A stretch of DNA of 23,757 nt, from assembly GCA_025462785.1 (NCBI GenBank), contig JAOAPG010000318.1, positions 1-23,757 of the forward strand. Direction: 5' to 3'. The DNA is from Acidobacteriaceae bacterium (GTDB lineage: Bacteria > Acidobacteriota > Terriglobia > Terriglobales > Acidobacteriaceae). Shown one piece after another: positions 5,824 to 13,453 of the stretch; positions within the stretch are counted from its first letter, which is position 1, and every line of letters starts with the position of its first letter. The notes beneath the pieces are model-generated. The model ran no database searches. It saw only the letters and a program-made list of their open reading frames with translations, and was not told the DNA's origin. The position numbers and the translations under genes were made by a program.

Positions 5824-8292
5824 ATGTCCAGATCGTCCCGTGATTTAAAAGTTTCCTGCTTTTCAATTTCCATCTACTGCTTCGCATTGTGTCTGCTGGG
5901 GTTTGCCGCAGAGCTCAGTTCTGTTCGAGGTACGATCACTGATCCGCTCGGTGCCTTCGTATCGAATGCAAAAGTAGAATTACTCGAATCGAGCCAAGTT
6001 GTCGGATCGGTTACAACAGACTCCGAAGGACATTACATTATTCATCCACCTCACTCTGGCAGATACCAACTTCGCAGTTCCGCTCCTTCGTTTCAAACCA
6101 CCGTTGTTGACTTGGCGTACATCTCGAATACCGGCCAAATGCATGCTGACATCACTCTCGGCGTAGCTACTCTCGAACAACAAATCACGGTGAGCGCCAC
6201 GGGCACTCCGACGCCACAAGCTCAGGTCGGGGCGGCTATCAGCGTTCTCGGGCCAGATGAGATTCGTTACACTCACGACGTTCAGGAGCCGTTGCGTCTC
6301 GTGCCTGGTATCCAGATGACCCAAGTTGGGCAGATTGGCGGGACCAGTTCGTTATTCATTCGCGGCGGAAACGATACTTATACCAAGGTGCTTGTGGATG
6401 GCATTCCTTCCGACGATATCGGAGGCTTGGTTGACTTTGCCAACATTGCATCCGCTGGATTCGACAAGATCGAAGTGCTGCGTGAGCCAAATAGTGCGCT
6501 CTATGGTTCCGATGCACTGGCTGGAGTTGTGAATCTAAGCACTCAGCGCGGTACAACGCCTCTGCCGGAAATTACATATGCCATCGATGGAGGCAACTTC
6601 GGCACCTATCATCAGGAAGGATCGCTGGGAGGAGCTTACAAACAGTTCGATTATTTCTCGGACTTCTCCAGGTTCGACACGTCGAACAGCATTCCAAATA
6701 ACCAGTTTCACAACGCTACTTACGCGGGAAGCTTCGGGTGGAATCCTCTTTCAAACACAAGCCTGCGTGTAACGCTGCGTCACTTGGCAACTTCTACGGG
6801 AACTCCGAATGCGATTGAACTATACGGCATCCCGGATGATGCCGCGCAAAAGAATCAAGACACCTACATCGGTGCGACATTCGAAAATCAAACTACGGAA
6901 CGTTGGCATAATCTACTGCGCTACGGAGCTCTCCGTCTACGCGGGCAGTTTACGGATTATGCCCCCACCGGAATTCCCTTCCCGAACAATGTTTCTCCGT
7001 TTGAATATCTCGGTGCTCCAGTCACGATTCGCGGAGCCAATGGATACTCGGTGACCGGCCAAGCGACATTCCAATACGCGGGCACCTATCCGAATCAATA
7101 TTTGACTTCGACGGACCGCGACTTTGTTTACGCCCAGTCCGATTATCGCTTCACTCCTCATCTGCTCGGGCTCGTCGGCTTCAAGTACGAAGACGAACGT
7201 GGATACACTCTTTCGACTGGGGGAACTACCAGCAAGGACTCAACGGAACGCGGAAATTATAGCTACACGCTTCAGCTCAATGGCGATGTGCGGAATCGCC
7301 TTTACTACACTCTCGGGAGCGGTATTGAAAAGAATGCTGTGTTCGGAACCGCAGGAACACCACGCGCTTCCCTCGCCTATTATCTAGTGCGGCCAGGCAC
7401 GTCGCGTTTCCTCGACGGCACCAAGCTGCGCTTCAGCTTCGGTAAGGGGATCAAAGAACCAAGCATTTACTATCAGACCAATTCTCTTTACGAGCTCCTG
7501 CTCACCAGTGCACCGCAGTTGCTTGGGCAATATCATGTTTCGCCAATTAATGCTGAGTGGTCTCGTACTTACGACGGCGGCATCGACCAGACTTTCCTGC
7601 AGGGGCGAGGAAAGATCGGGGTTACGTACTTCCACAACGAATTCACGAATGTGATTGAGTATGTTTCGCAGCAGGGGCTGGTCTCTCTCGGAATCCCGGC
7701 GGCAATCGCTCAAGCTACGCAGTTTGGGGCTGCGGTAAATTCTCAGGCGTACCGTGCGCAAGGATTTGAGACTGAGATCGAATTTCAAATCGGCAAAGGT
7801 CTCTTCGCGCGTGGAGGCTACACGTATTTGGACGCAGTTGTGCAACGTTCTTTTTCCAGTGATGCCCTGTCAAAGGGAAGCTACAACCCAAGTTTCCCAG
7901 GAATTCCTATTGGGGCATTCTCGCCCTTGGATGGAGCGCGGCCTTTTCGTCGAGCTCCGCATTCCGGCTACTTCGGTCTCTATTACAGCCATTCGCGCTG
8001 GTCGGGCTCTTTGAGTGGGACGCTTGTCGGAAGACGGGATGACAGCGATTTTCTCTTCGACGCGAATGGTGGCCCAACCCTCTTGTTGCCTAACAGGAAC
8101 CTGGACCCCGCATATCATCGTCTTGATCTCAGCGGCAGCTACCAGGTGAACCGCTTGCTCACGCTTTACAGCAGCTTCCAGAATATTTTGAGCGAGCATT
8201 ACTACGAAGCTTTCGGTTTCCCCTCACTTCCTTTTACCTTCCGCTCGGGAGTCAAGCTCACATTCGGAGGTGAGTCGTGGAAGCCGAAATAG
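5824..8292 (+). CDS. btuB: TonB-dependent outer-membrane cobalamin receptor
   Basis: The 822-residue outer-membrane receptor imports corrinoids using TonB energy. The chosen start is ATG 5824, because GAGGGG lies six nt upstream; the in-frame ATG 5800 abuts riboswitch P1 and lacks a ribosome site. A signal peptide is followed by a carboxypeptidase-regulatory-like domain (SVRGTITDPLGAFVSNAKVELLES onward, about 80 residues). Next come a TonB-box-like QITVSATGT and a plug domain with LRLVPGIQM, LFIRGGNDTYTKVLVDGIP and LREPNSALYGSDALAGVVNLS, very similar in pattern to BtuB. The rest is barrel, ending LTF plus a GGESWKPK tail. The tail arises because the btuC ribosome site and start are nested in the 3' end. 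The regulatory-like domain is common in Acidobacteriota and Bacteroidota receptors. Confidence 0.9.
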   Translation: MSRSSRDLKVSCFSISIYCFALCLLGFAAELSSVRGTITDPLGAFVSNAKVELLESSQVVGSVTTDSEGHYIIHPPHSGRYQLRSSAPSFQTTVVDLAYISNTGQMHADITLGVATLEQQITVSATGTPTPQAQVGAAISVLGPDEIRYTHDVQEPLRLVPGIQMTQVGQIGGTSSLFIRGGNDTYTKVLVDGIPSDDIGGLVDFANIASAGFDKIEVLREPNSALYGSDALAGVVNLSTQRGTTPLPEITYAIDGGNFGTYHQEGSLGGAYKQFDYFSDFSRFDTSNSIPNNQFHNATYAGSFGWNPLSNTSLRVTLRHLATSTGTPNAIELYGIPDDAAQKNQDTYIGATFENQTTERWHNLLRYGALRLRGQFTDYAPTGIPFPNNVSPFEYLGAPVTIRGANGYSVTGQATFQYAGTYPNQYLTSTDRDFVYAQSDYRFTPHLLGLVGFKYEDERGYTLSTGGTTSKDSTERGNYSYTLQLNGDVRNRLYYTLGSGIEKNAVFGTAGTPRASLAYYLVRPGTSRFLDGTKLRFSFGKGIKEPSIYYQTNSLYELLLTSAPQLLGQYHVSPINAEWSRTYDGGIDQTFLQGRGKIGVTYFHNEFTNVIEYVSQQGLVSLGIPAAIAQATQFGAAVNSQAYRAQGFETEIEFQIGKGLFARGGYTYLDAVVQRSFSSDALSKGSYNPSFPGIPIGAFSPLDGARPFRRAPHSGYFGLYYSHSRWSGSLSGTLVGRRDDSDFLFDANGGPTLLLPNRNLDPAYHRLDLSGSYQVNRLLTLYSSFQNILSEHYYEAFGFPSLPFTFRSGVKLTFGGESWKPK

Positions 8293-9350
8293 TCGAATCC
8301 GCGATTTCACCCGCTACTTCAGTGCAAGCCCGTAACGTGCACTTAGGCCTGGTGGTGTGCGCGCTCATGTGCCTACTCATTCTCGTGCTTCTGCTTTCAA
8401 TTGGGATTGGAGCCGTGAAGGTCCCGATCAACTTGCTGTTGGGATCGTTATTTGGCGGACATTCGCTTTCTCCGAATGAGAAGGTGATTCTCTTTCAAAT
8501 CCGCCTGCCTCGAACCCTGGCAGCTGGCTTGGTTGGCGCGGCTCTCTCCGTTGCCGGACTTTTGTTTCAAGGATTGTTTCGTAATCCCTTGGCCGACCCT
8601 TATGTAATCGGCTCTTCCGGCGGCGCAGTGTTGGGCGGGTCGATAGGCATGTTCATATTACCGCAGTTTTCATGGTTCGGTTTTAGCGCGACAGCGGTTC
8701 TCGCGTTCGCAGGTTCGGCAACTACGATCGGGTTAGTGTACTGGCTAGCCCGAGTTGGAGGACGAACTCCGATCGTGAATCTTCTTTTGGCCGGCTTTGC
8801 AGTGAGCACGATGCTGAGTTACTCTTCTTATTTTGTGGAGATACTCGGTGAAGATTACGGGGTCGGTATGCGCGCACTCGCATCCTGGCTTCATGGAGTT
8901 ATCGGCGTTCCCAGTTGGACCCAACTCTTGGTGATAGCCGTAATGATCTGCTTGGCAGGATTGTTTGCGCTTCCTCTCGCACGTCGATTAAATACACTGG
9001 CACTGGGCGAAGATTACGCTCATCAACTTGGAGTTCGCGTGGAATACGCACGCATCGGAGTCATTGTGGTTGGATCCCTATTAACTGCGGCAGCCGTTTC
9101 GGTAGGCGGGCTTATCAGTTTTGTCGGATTGGTCGTACCGCATCTAGGACGGATGATGATGGGTCCGGATAACGTCCGACTCCTGCCGGTGACCGCTCTG
9201 CTCGGTGCTATCCTTCTCATGCTCACCGACACTCTCGCGCGCACTTTGCTGGCTCCCTCTGAGTTGCCTGTTGGAGTTCTCATGGCATTCATTGGAGGAC
9301 CGTTCTTCCTTTATCTGCTACGGAAGACGAAGCGGGAATACAGCCTATGA
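8277..9350 (+). CDS. btuC: FecCD-family ABC permease for cobalamin
   Basis: This 357-residue inner-membrane permease forms the channel of the cobalamin importer with BtuD and BtuF. It starts at GTG 8277, supported by a perfect GGAGGT (8266-8271) five nt upstream, and overlaps the btuB 3' end by 16 nt. Roughly ten membrane helices are visible, beginning with LVVCALMCLLILVLLLSIGIG. Family motifs include LFQIRLPRTLAAGLVGAAL, GLLFQGLFRNPLADPYVIGSSGGA, and the cytoplasmic loop GLISFVGLVVPHLGRMMMG that contacts the ATPase. Length and motifs match BtuC/FecCD. Substrate is inferred from context. Confidence 0.92.
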   Translation: MEAEIVESAISPATSVQARNVHLGLVVCALMCLLILVLLLSIGIGAVKVPINLLLGSLFGGHSLSPNEKVILFQIRLPRTLAAGLVGAALSVAGLLFQGLFRNPLADPYVIGSSGGAVLGGSIGMFILPQFSWFGFSATAVLAFAGSATTIGLVYWLARVGGRTPIVNLLLAGFAVSTMLSYSSYFVEILGEDYGVGMRALASWLHGVIGVPSWTQLLVIAVMICLAGLFALPLARRLNTLALGEDYAHQLGVRVEYARIGVIVVGSLLTAAAVSVGGLISFVGLVVPHLGRMMMGPDNVRLLPVTALLGAILLMLTDTLARTLLAPSELPVGVLMAFIGGPFFLYLLRKTKREYSL

Positions 9351-10126
9351 CGCCCTTACTCTATTTCGCGGATGTTTCGTTTTCTTACGGCGACCGCGTG
9401 GTCCTGGAGAACATAGAATTCTCTATCGCAGAGAAGAGTTGCGTGGCGCTGATCGGTCCAAATGGAATTGGAAAGACTACGCTGCTCCATCTCGCTGCAG
9501 GTATGCTTTCTTGTTCTTCGGGCACGGTATGGTTCAACGGCTCTCGTTTAGATTCAGTGCGGCGAATGGAAGCGGCGCGGCAAGTCGCTCTGGTTCCGCA
9601 GCAGGCGGATGTACCTTTTGATTTCACAGTCGAACAAATCGTGGAACAAGGACGAACGCCGTATATCGGGCTGTTCGGAGGTCTAAAACGTGAGGATCGA
9701 CGAGCGGTGGAGCGTGCTATGGAGCTCACCGATATTACTTCGCTTCGAAATCGAGTGTTCAATGAACTCAGCGGAGGAGAACGTCAACGCGTGAAAATAG
9801 CGCTCGGATTGGCGCAGGAACCGCGGCTTCTATTGCTAGACGAGCCCACTCAAAACCTCGATCTCGGACGCCGGCTCGAATTGCTGAATTTGATCGACTC
9901 GCTCAATCAGGAAGGAGTAACGATCCTTGCTTCCATGCACGATCTTCAACTGATCGAGGGAACATTCTCTTCTGTTTTACTGCTAGGCCCGGATCACAAG
10001 TTGATGAGTGGCAGTCCAGAAGAGATTTTGCGTCCTAGAATACTGGAAAGCGCCTTCGATTGTCCTCCGCGCCATCGACTAACGTTTGCAGATGAACCGA
10101 GAGTCTTGCTGGAGAGAAAACAATGA
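9347..10126 (+). CDS. btuD: ABC transporter ATPase for cobalamin
   Basis: This 259-residue nucleotide-binding subunit powers BtuC. Walker A GPNGIGKT lies at residues 37-44, the Q-loop at VALVPQQADVPFDF (about 80-93), the signature LSGGERQRVKIA at about 141-152, Walker B LLLLDEP at 161-167 with catalytic Glu166, the D-loop NLDLG, and the switch histidine in ASMHDLQL. It resembles the FecE/BtuD group. It overlaps btuC and cobT by ATGA at both ends, implying translational coupling. Confidence 0.93.
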   Translation: MTPLLYFADVSFSYGDRVVLENIEFSIAEKSCVALIGPNGIGKTTLLHLAAGMLSCSSGTVWFNGSRLDSVRRMEAARQVALVPQQADVPFDFTVEQIVEQGRTPYIGLFGGLKREDRRAVERAMELTDITSLRNRVFNELSGGERQRVKIALGLAQEPRLLLLDEPTQNLDLGRRLELLNLIDSLNQEGVTILASMHDLQLIEGTFSSVLLLGPDHKLMSGSPEEILRPRILESAFDCPPRHRLTFADEPRVLLERKQ

Positions 10127-11211
10127 CAGTGGCCTCCCCGGCGGTGCTTACTGAATTGTTGCAAGATATCGTTGCGCCCGATCCCAAGTGGCTGAAGCAA
10201 GCGCGTGCCCACCTCGATAGCTTAACTAAGCCACGCGGCAGCTTGGGACGTCTTGAAGATATTGCCGCGCGCATGTTCGCGATTCGCAATGGCGACCTTA
10301 GCGTACCGCTGAAGAGGGCTGTCTATGTGTTCGCCGCAGATCACGGGATCGTGGCTGAAGGCGTGAGTGCTTACCCCAAAGAAGTGACGCGCCAAATGGT
10401 TCTGAACTTTCTGGCAATCGGCGCGGCCATCAATGTGTTGGCAAATCTGCACCAGGCGGAGTTAACGGTCGTAGACGTTGGAGTGGATGCCAATTTCGAA
10501 CAATTGCCTAGGCTCCTTCATAAGAAAGTCCGTCGAGGGTCGCGCAACATGTTGCATGGGGACGCGATGACGGAGGACGAACTTAATTCCGCTTTGCAGG
10601 TAGGATTTGAGCTCGCCAGCGCTGCTCATGAACAACAACAGACACTGATTGCCATCGGAGAAATGGGGATTGGAAACACCACTTCCGCCAGCGTAATCAC
10701 GGCAGTGCTCACGCATCAACCCGCTGCGACGGTAACCGGAAAGGGCACGGGCCTTGATCAGAGCGCGAGAGACAGAAAAATCAGCGTTGTAGAGGCTGTG
10801 ATCGGAAAACACTTTGCCTTGAGGTCCGGAATCTCTGCTTCAGATCCGATTGAAATCCTACGACGCGTGGGTGGACTAGAAATTGCCGCAATGACCGGCA
10901 TGGTGCTAGGAGCGGCGAGACATGGAATTGCCGCGATAGCGGACGGCTTCATCTCTACTGCAGCCGCTACCTTGGCGTATGCGATAAATCCCACGGTAAA
11001 GGAATATCTTTTCGCCGGTCACCGCTCCGACGAACCCGGGCATCGCTTTTTGTTGGAATATCTGGGACTCGATCCAATTCTTGATCTAGAAATGCGGCTC
11101 GGCGAAGGTACGGGCGCGGTGCTTGCCATGCCCATCATTGAGTCTGCTTTAGAAGTGTATAAACAAATGGCGACATTTGCATCGGCAGGCATAAGCGGAG
11201 CGCTCACTTGA
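10123..11211 (+). CDS. cobT: Nicotinate-nucleotide:dimethylbenzimidazole phosphoribosyltransferase
   Basis: This 362-residue cytoplasmic enzyme transfers phosphoribose from nicotinate mononucleotide to a lower-ligand base to give alpha-ribazole phosphate. Hallmarks are KPRGSLGRLE (36-45), AADHGIVAEGVSAYPKEVT (71-89), GEMGIGNTTS (179-188), GKGTGLD (206-212), DGFISTAAA (274-282), SDEPGH (302-307) and RLGEGTGAVLAMP (325-337) with the catalytic-base Glu328. All key segments are intact. GGAGAG lies just upstream of the ATG, which overlaps the btuD stop. Confidence 0.95.
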   Translation: MTVASPAVLTELLQDIVAPDPKWLKQARAHLDSLTKPRGSLGRLEDIAARMFAIRNGDLSVPLKRAVYVFAADHGIVAEGVSAYPKEVTRQMVLNFLAIGAAINVLANLHQAELTVVDVGVDANFEQLPRLLHKKVRRGSRNMLHGDAMTEDELNSALQVGFELASAAHEQQQTLIAIGEMGIGNTTSASVITAVLTHQPAATVTGKGTGLDQSARDRKISVVEAVIGKHFALRSGISASDPIEILRRVGGLEIAAMTGMVLGAARHGIAAIADGFISTAAATLAYAINPTVKEYLFAGHRSDEPGHRFLLEYLGLDPILDLEMRLGEGTGAVLAMPIIESALEVYKQMATFASAGISGALT

Positions 11212-11951
11212 AGCGCGCGTTCCGGGAGCTCCTGGTCGCTTTTCAATTTCTGACTCGCTTACCGATTTCGCACGTTCCTTACGAGCCAGATTCGTTATCG
11301 CGCTCTACCAAGTTCTTTCCGGTTGTCGGTCTCTTCATTGGGCTGTCGGCATCTTTACTTCAGCGCTTGCTCACGCCACATCTCAACCGGGCTTTAGTCG
11401 CGTTGCTGGTGCTCACCTTTCTTGTGCTGATCACAGGTGCCCTTCACGAGGACGCCTTGGCAGATGTCGCAGATGCGTTTGGTGGTGGCTGGAATCGTGA
11501 ACAGATTGTTACTATTCTGAAAGACAGCCGGATTGGAAGCTACGGCGCACTGGCTCTTATTATTTCCATGCTGGCCAGATTGCTACTGCTTTCGACGCTT
11601 CCGATGAACCGTTTTATGGCGGTCGTGCTTTCCGCGCACGTTCTATGCCAATGGACTGCGCTGCCATTGAGTTACTTTCTGCGGCCAGCACGAGAGGATG
11701 CCGGACAGGGTGCGCGTATTGCCGAAAGGATATCGCTGGCATCTTTTGCGATTGGAACTCTGCTCAGCTTAGCTATCGTGGCGTATGCATTACAAAGAGA
11801 GTTCTGGATTCCGCTGCTGGTGACTTTTGCCGTCACGACCTTAAGCGGTGTCTACTATTACCGCCGGATTGGCGGAATCACTGGCGATTGTTTCGGAGCC
11901 ACGAATCAGCTGACAGAAATAGCCGTCTACTTGTGCGGAGTCTGGAGTTAA
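11208..11951 (+). CDS. cobS: Adenosylcobinamide-GDP ribazoletransferase (cobalamin synthase)
   Basis: This 247-residue polytopic membrane enzyme joins adenosylcobinamide-GDP to alpha-ribazole (phosphate), completing the nucleotide loop. It starts at TTG 11208, which overlaps the cobT stop as TTGA and is preceded by a GGAG at 11196-11199. The N-terminus AFQFLTRLPI and FFPVVGLFIG, the polar GALHEDALADVADAFGGG (about 77-94) with its metal-binding acidic residues, DSRIGSYGALAL, and the C-terminal IGGITGDCFGATNQLTE are family signatures. Several hydrophobic helices separate them. Length is normal for CobS. Confidence 0.94.
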   Translation: MKRAFRELLVAFQFLTRLPISHVPYEPDSLSRSTKFFPVVGLFIGLSASLLQRLLTPHLNRALVALLVLTFLVLITGALHEDALADVADAFGGGWNREQIVTILKDSRIGSYGALALIISMLARLLLLSTLPMNRFMAVVLSAHVLCQWTALPLSYFLRPAREDAGQGARIAERISLASFAIGTLLSLAIVAYALQREFWIPLLVTFAVTTLSGVYYYRRIGGITGDCFGATNQLTEIAVYLCGVWS

Positions 11952-12550
11952 TGACGCCATTTCTCTTCATTCGTCATGCTGAAACTGATATGGCGGGACG
12001 ATTCTGTGGCCACTCGGATCCCAGTCTGAATGAACGCGGACGAAGCCAGCTCGTTACCGCGATTCGTGAACTCTCGGACTTCCCTATTTCACGGATCTAT
12101 GCCAGCGATCTCAAGCGGGCGTTAGAGACGGCGAAACCTATTGCTGATCCTTTTCAATTAGAACTTCAAGTGCGTCGTGGATTACGCGAGATTCACTTTG
12201 GCTTATGGGAAGGACTTTCCTGGAGTGAGATTCAAGCCCGCAATCCGGAGCAAGCGAGGAATTGGATGGAGTCCCACCCGAATGTAGCCGCGCCCGAAGG
12301 AGAGTCTTACCAGCGGTTTCAAACAAGAGTTTGCGATGAGATTGAGTTCTTGACTCAGCAAGCATCAGCTTCCTGCATAGCGGTAGTGACCCATGCGGGA
12401 TTCATTCGCGAAGTGCTGACTCGGTTCTGCGGAGTCTCAGAGCAAGAGGCATGGAGTAGGACGAAAGCTTATGGAACTGTAATATCGATTGACAGGAACG
12501 TCATTTGCGAAAGCCTGGCCGCGAGTATCGATCTGCCGGTTAATCACTGA
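11951..12550 (+). CDS. cobC: Histidine phosphatase, probable alpha-ribazole phosphatase
   Basis: This 199-residue histidine-phosphatase-superfamily protein probably removes phosphate from alpha-ribazole 5'-phosphate or adenosylcobalamin 5'-phosphate. The RHG-type motif FIRHAET places the phosphorylated histidine at His9. YASDLKRALETA, Glu80 in REIHFGLWEG and His148 in VTHAGF complete the active site. The start at ATG 11951 is chosen because it overlaps the cobS stop as TAATG and leads straight into the conserved first strand. A longer in-frame reading from 11645 would run inside cobS and has no homology. The function follows from its position after cobS. Confidence 0.88.
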   Translation: MTPFLFIRHAETDMAGRFCGHSDPSLNERGRSQLVTAIRELSDFPISRIYASDLKRALETAKPIADPFQLELQVRRGLREIHFGLWEGLSWSEIQARNPEQARNWMESHPNVAAPEGESYQRFQTRVCDEIEFLTQQASASCIAVVTHAGFIREVLTRFCGVSEQEAWSRTKAYGTVISIDRNVICESLAASIDLPVNH

Positions 12551-12569
12551 AGCACCAAGGAGAGACGAC

Positions 12570-13144
12570 ATGAGTATCGCAACCAAGCACGGCGACGGTG
12601 GCCAGACCGGATTAGTGGGAGGAGTTCGGGTTTCCAAAGCCGACCTGCGAGTGGAAACCTATGGCTCAGTCGACGAACTGAACTCCGTGCTCGGTTTTGC
12701 GCGCAGCATTTGCCAAAACCCGGAGCTTCGTGCGCGGACAGAAGAAATCCAGAAGGCGCTGTTTCGTGTAGGCGGTGCACTGGCGACGCCGTCCTCGAAG
12801 AAGAAGGGGGCATCTCCTGTGACAACGGAAGATGTGGACCAACTCACGGATCTTGTTCATAACTCGAAGCCACCGAAGGCATCCTCTCCGACTGGTCTTT
12901 GCCAGGCGCAAATACCGAAGCAGCCGCTTTTGATATTGCGCGCACCGTGTGCCGCCGCGCTGAGCGCAACGTTGTCCGGCTAACAGAAAGTGGTGGTTCA
13001 GTTGAGCCGGAGATCATTGCGTATTTAAATCGCTTGTCGGACGTTCTCTGGCTGTTTGGAAGATTGATTGAAACCCAAGCCGGTATCGATTCGCGTTTGC
13101 GAGACGATCAACATGCCGGAGCCAAATGGTCGAAGGCTTGGTGA
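12570..13144 (+). pseudogene. pduO: PduO-type cob(I)alamin adenosyltransferase, single-base frameshift
   Basis: PduO-type ATP:cob(I)alamin adenosyltransferases add the adenosyl group to cobalt. The start at ATG 12570 has AAGGAGAG upstream. The first frame gives MSIATKHGDGGQTGL, RVSKADLRVETYGSVDELNS and TEDVDQLTDLVH, then loses homology and stops at 12983. Homology resumes in the other frame from CTC 12863: LEATEGILSDWSLPGANTEA, ARTVCRRAERNVV, YLNRLSDVLWLFGRL, to TGA 13142-13144. A TAA at 12860-12862 in the second frame pins the break to about 12861-12864. The span is 575 nt; one added base gives exactly 192 codons, the usual family length. For example AAA for AA at 12861 would restore the frame. 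It may be a true lesion or a sequencing error; no classic slippery heptamer is present. Confidence 0.88.
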
Positions 13145-13453
13145 TGCTGGCGTTTGCTATCTTTATTTTGTCGCAACCCACAAAGTAGCGCGAGCTCTCT
13201 ACCGCTCCCAGGCGGAAGTGAACAACAAAGAGCTAGCCCCATACCAAAAATCTAAACTTAGCGCTAAAGCAGCCCAGCCATTTCTCTGCGACCGGGTTCT
13301 TATAGAACTACCGAATACCCCTCATTTTGAATCTTCAGACTCGCTGAAAACATCTGAATCGCAATAAGTCAGTGATTCGCCGACCTGTTAACATCGAATC
13401 ATTGCAGGTCCAGGCGCATTAAGAATCCGATCCCGATTACAAAGGTATTTTTC
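13145..13453 (+). other. Intergenic region between the cob locus and the redox-signalling operon
   Basis: I see no gene here. A 99-codon open frame (13068-13367) starts inside pduO, has no ribosome site and shows no recognisable motif. The last 80 bases carry overlapping inverted repeats (13373-13410) and presumably the promoter of the following operon, but I cannot identify a convincing -35/-10 pair. No U-tract terminator for the cob locus was found. Confidence 0.5.
13373..13410. repeat. Two overlapping inverted repeats upstream of the receiver-flavoprotein gene
   Basis: TGATTCG (13373-13379) is inverted as CGAATCA (13395-13401), and GACCTG (13382-13387) as CAGGTC (13405-13410). The arms interleave, so as RNA the two hairpins exclude each other. 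A related TGAATCGC occurs at 13355-13362. The cluster ends about 40 nt before the start codon. It may be an operator or an attenuator-like leader; chance is possible. Confidence 0.4.

Noticed and set aside
11645..11950. A longer 301-residue reading of the cobC gene
   Set aside because: The extension is inside cobS in another frame and has no homology; ATG 11951 overlaps the cobS stop and begins the conserved strand.
12855..12870. Programmed -1 frameshift in pduO
   Set aside because: There is no X-XXY-YYZ heptamer, and no Shine-Dalgarno-like stimulator or strong hairpin close by; a lost base is simpler.
13068..13367. A 99-codon plus-strand open frame between pduO and the receiver-flavoprotein gene
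   Set aside because: It starts inside pduO, has no ribosome site and no recognisable motif, and is overlapped by the true end of pduO.
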